Positions 45,480-54,112 of a DNA stretch of 64,000 nt are shown piece after piece. A program made the translations under genes and the position numbers. The DNA comes from Falciphora oryzae. Taxonomy: Eukaryota > Ascomycota > Sordariomycetes > Magnaporthales > Magnaporthaceae. Every line of letters starts with the position of its first letter. Within the stretch, counting starts at the first letter, position 1. The stretch is taken from contig JNVV01000032.1 of assembly GCA_000733355.1 (NCBI GenBank), positions 329,134-393,133 of the forward strand, read 5' to 3'. The notes below the pieces were generated by a model, which ran no database searches, was not told where the DNA came from, and saw nothing but the letters and a program-made list of their open reading frames with translations.

Positions 45480-48400
45480 CTACACAATCAGCACCATTCC
45501 CATCTGGGCGACGAACTTGGCCTGTCCGTCAGCGCCGAGGCCCTTCGTCAGGCCGTCGGCCTTCATGTTGGCAGTGCCAACGAGCTTCAGCCCAAAGAGG
45601 CCTCGCTGGACTGCGTCGATCACCCACTTGTAGCGTAAGTCGATCATACGCGTGCGGGCTGACTGCAGAGGGTTCAACACCGTAGCCTGGGCGTTGGCGC
45701 TGTCTGTATGGACCACCAGCGTCTCCGTTTGCGGGCAGCCAAGCTCCTCCAGCATACCGCTAATCCACAAGGCGCAGCGGCCCGTGGGCAGTAGGTTGAT
45801 GAACTCTGCCTCCGTCGTTGAAGCAGTTACAAAGCTCTGGCGCTTTGACTGCCAATGAACAGGTCCTCCGGCCAGCATGATCACCACACCGCCCGTTGAG
45901 GCCCTCGTGCGCAGGCAGTTGGCAAACGAGGCGTCTCCGTAGGCCTTAAGGCCCATGTTCTCCTCGCTGTAGGCCGTGCCTCCCAGGCGCAGGGCGTATT
46001 GACGGGTGCCAATGACATAGCGCCACAGGTGCTTGATTAGCTGTAGGTGTTCCTTTCCGGGGGCCGACTGGGCCTCCTGGAGCCTCCGGACCGTAAAGGC
46101 GATGTCCGGCCTTGTGACGCCAGCGAGGTAGCCGAGGCTGGCAACCTCCGACTGGTAGAGAGATGTTTCGTTGGGCGTGAGAGGGTCCCAGGTCGCGGGG
46201 ATCACAAAGCCCGACGGCCAAGGCGTTTTGGTAGGGTGAAGATCGTTTTTGCCGTATTTGGTGATAATTTTGGTGATGTAATCGCGCTGATACAGGCTGA
46301 TCGTTCGGTTACGCTGGTCCCGGACCACTTGCATGCCCAGGAAAGTTTGGCTGTCTCCCAGCGCCGTCATCTCGAACTGTTTGCCGATTTCGGTAGCGAC
46401 GTCGTCAACCTCGGCGTCGGTCATGCCGGCGATCTGCATGTCGTCAACATACAGCAAAAGCATGCCTCCGGTAGCCTTGCGAACGTAAAGGCAAACGTCC
46501 TGATGCACCGGGGTGAAGCCGAGCTTCTCCAGGTACGGCGTGATCGTTTGGTACCACCACAGGGCGGCCTTGCGCAATCCGTAAAGGGCTTTGCGCAGCT
46601 TGCACACTTGGCCTTTCTCGCCAACTTCGATGCCCTGAGGCTGCTGAACATACACGTCGACTCCCTCCGGGATCACGGCGCCGAGGTAGGCCGCGACGAA
46701 GTCGAACTGCTTGCAAACCATGTTTCGCACGGCGACAGTGGCGAAAAAGACTCTCGTTGATGTAGAGTGCGCCACGGCGGCGTAAGTTGCCGCCCTGTTT
46801 TCGCCCGTGGATTGTTCGAAATTGCCGCAAACAACCCAACGGGCCTTCATCTCCTTGAAGACTCCTCCCGCCGTATACTTGGGTACGTAAACCCATTTGC
46901 CGGGCAGCACTCTAGCTCCTGCGGGTGGTGTGACAGTGATCCAAGTACCCTTCTCTTTCAGCGTTGCCACCTGCTTCTGCATTGCCGGCAGGTAGAGTTT
47001 GTGGTACTCGTTGGTGCGCTTCGCCGCGTCACGGTAGTCGGTAGGAATGTACGGAGTCTGTGGGCCGGGTATAACGTTCACGAGCTGAAGGTTGGGTATC
47101 TCGAACCCGTCTGGCTCGGCGTCAACCAGAACGTCGTCATCAACGTAGCTCGTGCCCACTGCGATCATCGCTGTATCCCTCGCGAAGGCGTCGATTTCGG
47201 CCTCATCGCCTGAGTCACAACTGCGGTACTCCTCCGACTCGTTGTCGGAGGCGCCGACGGTGTTGTCTTGCTCGGCGGAGGTGCCGGCGGGCAATGTCTG
47301 GTCATCCTCAACTGCCTTCTTCGCCTTGGCGATCTTCTTGCGGGTTTTGGGGATTAGGGATGCGTAAACGGGAGCTTTAAGGGCCCGGGGACGCAACGTG
47401 CGGTCGCTGGGAGGCGGAAGGGGCCTCTTTTTGTAGGCACGTTTGGCCCGAGGGGTGGCCTCGTTGTCAACGGCAGGGCCCCCGGAGCTCTCGGCAGGGC
47501 CTTTGGTAGGGCCCTCCTCTGTATCCTCGCTACTCTCGCCAGCCAAGTCGCGTTCAGGTGTTTGCTCCGGGGTTGGGATACCTCCGGCGCCGACATCGCC
47601 CTCAGCGCCGGTGTCGTTACCGCCGCCCTCATCACCGGTCCAGCAGTCGCTGCCGTCGTCGGGCTTGTCGCCAGCCGCACTGCCGCCAGCCACGGCATCG
47701 TCATCGGCGGCGCCGGCCTCGTCTCCCGGTGCGCTCGGGTCGGTATAAACCCAATCCCCTGCGCTGATATAAACGTCCTCAACGACACCCTCGTGGGCAG
47801 TATCGTGGGCCTCAATGCCCTCTTTGATGCTGTCAAACTTGACTTTTTTGTTGCGGCCGGTGCCTTCGATAACGTGGGCATCACGGACTCGGAGTACCCG
47901 GCCGTCAGAGTCCATCTTGACGAGGAGGATCTCGTTTTGGGTGCCCTCCCAGCCAAAGAGGCGGCCTGGGGCAGTCCGCTTAGCCATCTTGTCGGCCCGA
48001 GGGAGTTGCTTAGGGTCCTTGATCAGCACCTGAACAACAGAACCCCAAGTGTTGATCGTCTTCAACGGGGGCTTCTGCTGACTCTCAGGCCGGCCGATGA
48101 CAGTCATCCAGGCTTCGTAGGGCGATTTGCGGTCCTCGTTGACGCTCGACGGGGTATAGTTGATGATCTTGCGTGCCGCCGCAATCGCGTAGTCCCAGTG
48201 CTTCTTTTCGAAGTTGTTGGCGTTGAGGGCAGTCCTCGCAGCATTGACGAGAGTCCTGTTGGCGCGTTCAACGATCCCGTTCATCTCCGGGCAACGCGCT
48301 GCAGATTCCTCCAGGGCCTTGCCGTACTTTTTGCACCAGCGTCGAAGCATCACGGGCGCAAACTCGGTGCCTCCGTCCGTATGCAGCGACTGTACTTTGA

Positions 48401-50219
48401 TGCCAGTCTGGAGCTCGACGCGCTGGATCCAGTCGATCACCTCGTGGGCGACCTCCGTAGTATCTTTGCGCTTGCTGAACAGGACCCAACCAAAGGAGGT
48501 AGCTTCGTCTTGGAGGTGCACGACGTAGTTGAAGCCGTTGCCTGTTGTAGGCGTGATGCCGATCGTATCCATGTGAATCCTCGCAAGCGGCCTCTGCGAC
48601 TTTTCAAAATGCCTCGTGCCTATGACTTGGGTCGCTTTGCCCTGCACGCAATCCTCGCAAACGTGCCTCTCGGCCTCAAAGGCACTGACGCGGATGCCGG
48701 CCTCTCTGCAGGCCTTAAGCACGGTATCTTTGTTGGCGTGCATTAAGCGACGATGCATGACGACGTACGGGACCGGTCTACCCGTCGGGACGGGCGCCGG
48801 CGCCTTGGCCGCGGGCTTCTCGTTGCCCGTGCCAGCGACGTTAGGCATCGCCAGGACCGCCTGCAGGCGCTTCAGCGTCGCTTCCTCGGCCTCGGGCACC
48901 ACCGTATCCGCGACAATAACGTTGCTTTTGAAGGTATAGGTACCAATCCGCTTGCCCGACTCCTTGTGGTAGAACTCGTTGTTAACCTGGTCATCCAGCA
49001 TACCTTTGGCACGCAACTTGCCCAGGCTCAGCAGGTTGTAGGGCATTTTGGGGCTGTAGTAGGCTGTTGTCGTAACCTCTGAAATCCCCTCGGAGGACCT
49101 CCAAGGCACTACAACCTTGCCCTGATAGTAGGACCTGTTGGACTCCGACGTCGCCGTGGTAGCCTCGTACGGCTCGGGGATCTTTTCGAAGCTAACGAAC
49201 CACTTCAGGTCATTGAAATGGTGCTCGGAGGAGCCTGTATCGCCGATCACCATGTCGGAGGCGGCTACGTTGGCCATGCTGATATTGCCCATCTCGAACT
49301 GGTGCGCGCTGCCGCGTTGAGTCGGTAAGTTGGGCGCGACATCTGAAGCCCTCGTGTTGGACTCGTTTTTCTCCTCAGATTTCGCTTTCTTGTTCTTCAT
49401 AAACTCGGTTTTGAGCTCTGGATGGAGAACCCAGCATCCCTTGTCGCCGTCGCGATGATGCCGGTCACAGGCGTCGTGATGCGGGTGGGCGCTGACGAAG
49501 TCGCACTTGTCGCACTTCTTCTTTTCTGCGGGCGCACCTTTGCTGGCGTCGTTGGGGGCCTTGCTGCGGGCGTTGGCGAGTGCCGTTGTCGCCGAAGCCT
49601 TCATGATGCTCGTGTTCTCCAGCACCCTCGAAATAAAGTTGGCTGGAGTACGCTTGTCGCCCTCGCAACTGCCCAGGGCGATCGCGACAGCGCTTGGGTA
49701 ACTGGAGCTGAGTCCGTTGACGAGACTCCTCATCAACGCTCGCTGAGGGATCACAACCTCGGCTTGATCAAGCGCTTGTTTGACCTCGAGCCACCTATCG
49801 GTATACTTTTTGACGTCGCCACGGAACTTCTCGACGGTCAGGCTGTAGTGCTCGTCGATCAAATCGTCAACCCTCGAGTCGGCGGTCTTGCCGATCGTCT
49901 CTAGAACCTTGTCCCAGAGCGCCTTGGGGTTCTGATCCTCGTCATCCTTGAGGCGATTCCAGCCGTTCTTTTCGAGCTCAACGACGACCTTGTCGATCGT
50001 ACTCCGCATGGAGTACCATGTCATCGTCCTCCGCGACAGCCACTTGCCGACGTCGTCAGAGTCTTCAGCGCCTTGAGGCCTTGGCGGAGGGTTGGGGCCA
50101 ATAAAGGCAACGTTGCGGGATGCGGTTAGATGCACCTTGACTGTGCGTTTCCAGGCCTCCAGATTGGAGGGTCCCAGAAGCTCCGGGATCCGGACTGCAG
50201 CCTCCCGATACTCGGCCAT
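45480..50219 (-). CDS. copia Gag-Pol polyprotein
   Basis: 1579 aa in one frame. Residues 1 to about 300 are Gag, including a Cys/His segment CDKCDFVSAHPHHDACDRHH that may replace the usual zinc knuckle. The aspartic protease is at about 325 (IGDTGSSEHHF). The GAG-pre-integrase zinc motif is HRRLMHAN...CEDCVQGK (about 490-530). The integrase DDE core is Asp in HMDTIG (about 550), Asp in HTDGGTEF (about 613) and Glu in NGIVERANRT. Reverse transcriptase begins near residue 1065 and carries KARWVVCGNF, FDFVAAYLGA and the catalytic LLYVDDMQ (about 1256). RNase H is YGDASFANC (about 1428) through ASTTEAEF. The order protease-integrase-RT-RNaseH is the Ty1/copia signature. No stop separates gag and pol, so all products come from one polyprotein. 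Confidence 0.95.
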   Translation of the reverse strand: MAEYREAAVRIPELLGPSNLEAWKRTVKVHLTASRNVAFIGPNPPPRPQGAEDSDDVGKWLSRRTMTWYSMRSTIDKVVVELEKNGWNRLKDDEDQNPKALWDKVLETIGKTADSRVDDLIDEHYSLTVEKFRGDVKKYTDRWLEVKQALDQAEVVIPQRALMRSLVNGLSSSYPSAVAIALGSCEGDKRTPANFISRVLENTSIMKASATTALANARSKAPNDASKGAPAEKKKCDKCDFVSAHPHHDACDRHHRDGDKGCWVLHPELKTEFMKNKKAKSEEKNESNTRASDVAPNLPTQRGSAHQFEMGNISMANVAASDMVIGDTGSSEHHFNDLKWFVSFEKIPEPYEATTATSESNRSYYQGKVVVPWRSSEGISEVTTTAYYSPKMPYNLLSLGKLRAKGMLDDQVNNEFYHKESGKRIGTYTFKSNVIVADTVVPEAEEATLKRLQAVLAMPNVAGTGNEKPAAKAPAPVPTGRPVPYVVMHRRLMHANKDTVLKACREAGIRVSAFEAERHVCEDCVQGKATQVIGTRHFEKSQRPLARIHMDTIGITPTTGNGFNYVVHLQDEATSFGWVLFSKRKDTTEVAHEVIDWIQRVELQTGIKVQSLHTDGGTEFAPVMLRRWCKKYGKALEESAARCPEMNGIVERANRTLVNAARTALNANNFEKKHWDYAIAAARKIINYTPSSVNEDRKSPYEAWMTVIGRPESQQKPPLKTINTWGSVVQVLIKDPKQLPRADKMAKRTAPGRLFGWEGTQNEILLVKMDSDGRVLRVRDAHVIEGTGRNKKVKFDSIKEGIEAHDTAHEGVVEDVYISAGDWVYTDPSAPGDEAGAADDDAVAGGSAAGDKPDDGSDCWTGDEGGGNDTGAEGDVGAGGIPTPEQTPERDLAGESSEDTEEGPTKGPAESSGGPAVDNEATPRAKRAYKKRPLPPPSDRTLRPRALKAPVYASLIPKTRKKIAKAKKAVEDDQTLPAGTSAEQDNTVGASDNESEEYRSCDSGDEAEIDAFARDTAMIAVGTSYVDDDVLVDAEPDGFEIPNLQLVNVIPGPQTPYIPTDYRDAAKRTNEYHKLYLPAMQKQVATLKEKGTWITVTPPAGARVLPGKWVYVPKYTAGGVFKEMKARWVVCGNFEQSTGENRAATYAAVAHSTSTRVFFATVAVRNMVCKQFDFVAAYLGAVIPEGVDVYVQQPQGIEVGEKGQVCKLRKALYGLRKAALWWYQTITPYLEKLGFTPVHQDVCLYVRKATGGMLLLYVDDMQIAGMTDAEVDDVATEIGKQFEMTALGDSQTFLGMQVVRDQRNRTISLYQRDYITKIITKYGKNDLHPTKTPWPSGFVIPATWDPLTPNETSLYQSEVASLGYLAGVTRPDIAFTVRRLQEAQSAPGKEHLQLIKHLWRYVIGTRQYALRLGGTAYSEENMGLKAYGDASFANCLRTRASTGGVVIMLAGGPVHWQSKRQSFVTASTTEAEFINLLPTGRCALWISGMLEELGCPQTETLVVHTDSANAQATVLNPLQSARTRMIDLRYKWVIDAVQRGLFGLKLVGTANMKADGLTKGLGADGQAKFVAQMGMVLIV

Positions 50220-50490
50220 CTTGGCGTCGCACCGTAGGCAGGGGGGAAGACCTAAAGGATCTGGCTACTTCCCGTTGTTTTGGACGTTTTAGGGCCCTTT
50301 TGGGCTCGTTGTTGGAGTCGTTGGTTGTTGAAGTTGGTACGTGAAAAATTTTCCCGGCGCCCTCAATCGGCCCTACCAGCGCCTGGTAGGGTAAACTGCC
50401 CGATTCTGACGTTTATCCGTGGAAAATTGACTCAAAATGATGCTCTAGATGTCTTCAAACCGACAATCTAGGCCTGGAAGCGGTATATGA

Positions 50491-50504
50491 GAGGGCTCAT
50501 AACC
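50491..50504 (-). other. copia primer-binding site, half-tRNA iMet type
   Basis: Immediately inside the 5' LTR the window strand reads GAGGGCTCATAACC, which resembles the initiator tRNA-Met anticodon arm with its CAT. The minus-strand element would therefore prime from an internal half-tRNA, as in Drosophila copia and yeast Ty5, and not from a tRNA 3' end. Confidence 0.65.
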
Positions 50505-50646
50505 TGTGGGAGGTGAATGCAGGCAACACAGCCTGGAACGAGTGTTGTGTTGTGGACTACTCTAGAAGCCTGTGCAGGGCACAGGCCCGGGAGGGCTAAA
50601 TGGCTCTGGTAGGGCCCGTGCACAGGGCACGGGCCTACCTCCGACA
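50505..50646 (-). repeat. copia 5' LTR (family B)
   Basis: 142 bp, in element orientation TGTCGGAGG...CCTCCCACA. It appears identical to the copy at 45208-45349 and is unrelated in sequence to the four solo LTRs of family A. It contains an internal inverted motif around GCACAGG/GGGCACGGGC. Confidence 0.92.
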
Positions 50647-50800
50647 ACATCCCTTCATGAAAGCGAATTGCCCTGGCCCTGATTTGCGGACACTCATGCT
50701 AGCCGGGTCGCGGTGGTATCGCTATCCACCAGGGCGCCGTACTTTCTCGATATTCTCGTGGCGATTGGGATCCCCTTGGCTGCGTCCTCTACATCTCAGC

Positions 50801-51595
50801 ATGCCGCCAGAGACGAGACGAACCAGGTCGGGTGTGTCCGCTCCTTCGCAGCTCAGCATGCCGCGAGAGACGAGACGAACCAGGTCGGCTGTATCCGCAG
50901 CTGGCCAAAAGGCCAAGGCTTTGGCCGCGACAATTGCATCGTCTCCATCTCCGGCTCCACCACCCATCGCAGCTGCTACTCCTCCACCAAATGCAGCCAG
51001 CGCCAATCCGACGGGCAGCGGGGACTCCTCGTCGCCCCCCATCATGCTGTTCGAGGATGCCCAGGCGTTCGAGACGTGGCTGGAGGAAAATCCCGACAAC
51101 ACGGTCGGCCTGTGGCTAAAATTCGGCAAAAAGGGCTGCGGCACCCCAACCGTCACGTACAACGAAGCCCTCGACGTAGCCCTGTGCTTCGGCTGGATCG
51201 ACAGCCAGGGCAAAGGCTTTGACGAGCACTTCTACCTACAGCGCTTCACGCCGCGCCGCAAGCGGAGCCTGTGGTCGAAGCGCAACGTCGCCAAGGTCGC
51301 GGCCCTCGTCGACGCGGGCCGCATGCGGCCGCGGGGGCAGGCCGAGGTCGACGCGGCGGTGCAGGACGGCCGCTGGGAGAGGGCGTATTCGTCCGGAAGC
51401 AATATCGAGGTGCCGGCGGATTTTCAGGCCGCGCTGGACCGGGACAAGAAGGGCGCCGCGGCGTTTTTTGCGGGGTTGAACAAGACGCAGCGGTATGCGA
51501 TCCTGTGGCGGATCGAGACAGTCAAGAGGGAGGAGACGAGGCAGCGCAAGATTGCGCAGTTCGTCGACATGCTTGCCAAGCGCGAGACACTATAG
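50801..51595 (+). CDS. YdeI/OmdA-like (bacteriocin-protection type) protein
   Basis: Single-exon 264-aa protein. Residues about 80-264 match the YdeI/OmpD-associated family: FEDAQAFETWLEENPDNTVG then LWLKFGKKGCGTPTVTYNEA, the hallmark LDVALCFGWIDSQGKGFDE, FTPRRKRSLWSKRNVAKV and the C-terminal LDRDKKGAAAFFAGLNKTQR. The function in fungi is unknown; bacterial homologues were linked to peptide or bacteriocin resistance. The N-terminus is an Arg/Ser-rich, Ala/Pro-rich leader with a 19-residue tandem duplication (MPPETRRTRSGVSAPSQLS-like, then MPRETRRTRSAVSAAGQ). In-frame Met codons at 50657 and 50696 exist, but 50801 fits the leader pattern. The copia element ends 154 bp upstream of this ATG. Confidence 0.78.
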   Translation: MPPETRRTRSGVSAPSQLSMPRETRRTRSAVSAAGQKAKALAATIASSPSPAPPPIAAATPPPNAASANPTGSGDSSSPPIMLFEDAQAFETWLEENPDNTVGLWLKFGKKGCGTPTVTYNEALDVALCFGWIDSQGKGFDEHFYLQRFTPRRKRSLWSKRNVAKVAALVDAGRMRPRGQAEVDAAVQDGRWERAYSSGSNIEVPADFQAALDRDKKGAAAFFAGLNKTQRYAILWRIETVKREETRQRKIAQFVDMLAKRETL

Positions 51596-51773
51596 ATCTC
51601 TTGTGGACGCTCACACATCTTTCACACTTCTCGACGCGCATTTCATTATTCTATAATTTGGGCTCGTCGCCCCGCGGGGAATCAACAGAACCAGGTCGTC
51701 ATATCCCTCCCTACGCGCTATTCTCTCGGGCATCATCGCTAAACCAGTTGGCAATTGTACCCAACCCATTATT

Positions 51774-53629
51774 CTATGCCTCTTCTGAATACCTTCGACG
51801 GACTGCCAGAGAGTCCTCGCTAGACCCTGTCGGGATCGCCTTCTTTGTCCCTACGACCGTCTGGCCCCTAGCGAAATCCCATGCTGCTATTTCCTCCACA
51901 GGCACCTTGATGAGACGGTTCGTCTGGGCCCCGTCACCAAGAGCCACGGTCTCACTACGGATCCTGTAGCCTCCCAGCCGAGGAAGCAAGTGAATCCAGA
52001 CGGCGTAGTAAACCACACATGCCAATAAAACACCGAGGCCGGCAGCTGCATATGTGGCATACCAGAAGCTGACGTCGCCGGCCAACGGCCCGCCATCTGG
52101 GGGATACCACGGCATCACCAGCACCACCAGGTTCACGGCTACGTTGAGGGCCAAGGCCGCGTCCCAGGCCCGAAACGCGGGCGCGGCAGAATCCAACACT
52201 TCCTGGCCGCCTAGACGCCGCTGCCGACGGCGCCGGACTCGCACGACGACCAGGCCGATGGACAGGGCGAGCTCAAACAGCGCGCCCGGGTACATCTGCA
52301 GGTCGACGATGAAGTTGAAGGCGTCCCCCGCGGGCGGCGCCAGGATCATGAGCGTCGTCATGACCCACTTGGCCAGGTAGGGACCCAGCGGGGTGCCGAA
52401 CGGCCTGGTCGAGGCCCAGAACTCGGGGAACGGCAGCACGCCCTGGCGGCCCGACTCGCGCGTGCGCCGCGACGAGCCCAGAGTCCCCGACACGATGCTG
52501 CCCAGCGTGCTGACGGCGATGAGCACGTTGAGCGCGCGCGTCCAGCCGCTGTCGCCAAACACGCCGGCGAAGAAGAGGCTCGCCGCGATTTCAGTCGACC
52601 GCTCCAGCTCCGGCTTTGGGACGGCGGCTAAGAAGGCGACGTTGGTGAGCAGGAAGAGCACGCCGACGGCTGACAGCGCCAGGAACTCCATCCGCCGCAG
52701 GCTCCGGCCGGGCCGCCGCACCTCGTTGGCCACGCTGACGGCGTTGCCCGACCCGGCGTACGAGAAGATGACCTTGACGAGGGCGTTGCACAGGCCGTAG
52801 GGCGTTGCGGCCGAAGCGTTCCCCCAGACCTCGCCGCCGCGGAAGTTGACGCCCGGGTCCCGCACGCGTGTCCGGCCCGCCAGGACGGCGACGCCGCAGG
52901 CCGAGATGAAGACGAGGGTGAGCAGCTTGACGACGCCGATGGCGTTGACCAGCCCGTACGAGGCGCGGTTGTTCAGGCTCATGGCGAGCAGCACGGCCGT
53001 GTACGCGGCGACGGCCAGCCCTTTCAGCTCCCAGCTCGTGGGCGCGGTGTGGCCTACCGCCTGGAAGGTGTACTTGGCCAGCACGATGGCGCTGCTGCTG
53101 CCAAAGTGGAGCAGCAGGCTGTGCAGAGCGAAGGCAAGCGGGAAGAGGTAGCGCGGTCGCGGGTAGGCCTGCTCGAGGAAGACGACCTCTGAGCCTGAGC
53201 GGTTCGGGAAGTAGGACATGTACTCGAGCAGGACCGAGAGGTGCGACGCCGCGACCAGGAACCCGAGGACCCAGAAGACCAGGCTCAGGCCGACGGATCC
53301 GGTGCCCCTGAGGATTGAGGATGCTTGAATTGCAGTATCACTGTCAGTCTTTTGCTTGAATAGCCCAATATCTTTAGGTTTGGTTCTAACCTACACGTTG
53401 AAAAGATCCCGATGCCGATGATCGTGCTCACGTTGAGCAGCACGACGGTAACAGGCCCGACCGACCGACCGAGCGGCGAGCGCGCCTCCACTGGAGCATC
53501 GTGGGCGCTGCTGTGTGGCGGCTGCGGTCTGCCGTCCTCCCTATCCCTGCTGTTCACCACAAGCACTTCTACTCTGGAAGCACCCAGCTCCCCCGCCAAG
53601 ATGTCATCCTCGGAGAACGGAGGATGCAT
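51774..53629 (-). CDS. amino acid permease, MUP1-like (LAT/YAT superfamily)
   Basis: Two exons, 53629-53395 and 53323-51774 (donor GTAGGT, branch CTGAC, acceptor CAAG), give 594 aa with about 12 TM helices. The junction reads IIGIGIFSTSSSILRGTGSV, the conserved TM1 turn of APC-type permeases. SYFPNRSGSEVVFLEQAYPR matches the yeast Mup1 / fungal low-affinity methionine-type family, and KVIFSYAGSGNAVSVANEVRRP is the TM6-7 signature. The ~60-residue N-terminal tail is hydrophilic. It should import amino acids at the plasma membrane; methionine is an inference. GC-rich codon use is typical of the window. Confidence 0.85.
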
Positions 53630-54112
53630 GCTGCTCTACCTCGTTGGTTCGAGTAGTGAAGCGAGATTCCAAAGGGCGAAGAGCAGAACGAGCGGGTGGT
53701 CCCTGGTGGACGCATGGGGATCCATTTACCTTTTAGCCACGGCGCTTTCTCCTCTACTCCAGCTTATTGACACTTTCAAATTGACTGGGACCTTCCCGAC
53801 CAAACATCACGGAATCTCAAACTTCGGCCTCCGGTGTTGGCCACCAGGAAGCCTATTCGCGCCGGCATCCCGATTCTTGGGCTCAGCGGCTTGCGATAAC
53901 CCCCTTTGCCAGAACTTCGCCACCTTAATGGAGGATTGGGACAAAAGCCACCGACGGTCAACGACAGAGAGCGTCGCCACATCAAAATCACAAGCGTCTT
54001 GTTTACTTCCGAAACAGGGGCCCAGAGACAGAATCTTTGGGACGAGGGGCTGTCGCTTCCACGACTGAGTTAAACTCGACGGCGTGATAGCGCATGTAAT
54101 ACTGCTATTGAG
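53630..54112. other. intergenic region, permease promoter
   Basis: 483 bp; nothing else was recognised. Confidence 0.5.

Larger units (their letters stand above)
45208..50646 (-). mobile_element. intact young Ty1/copia retrotransposon
   Basis: 5439 bp on the minus strand. Two 142-bp LTRs (45208-45349 and 50505-50646) look identical base for base, and both ends are flanked by ACATC (45203-45207 and 50647-50651). A single uninterrupted gag-pol frame lies between them. A G7 polypurine tract abuts the 3' LTR (45350-45356 as C7). The primer-binding site next to the 5' LTR resembles the initiator tRNA-Met anticodon arm. Short identical LTRs and an intact ORF mean very recent transposition and probable competence. 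Confidence 0.95.

Noticed and set aside
47562..48746. 394-codon plus-strand frame inside the copia element
   Set aside because: Antisense shadow of the Gag-Pol frame with no recognisable domain.
24264..50646. Solo LTR family A as LTRs of the copia element
   Set aside because: The copia LTRs are 142 bp and unrelated in sequence.
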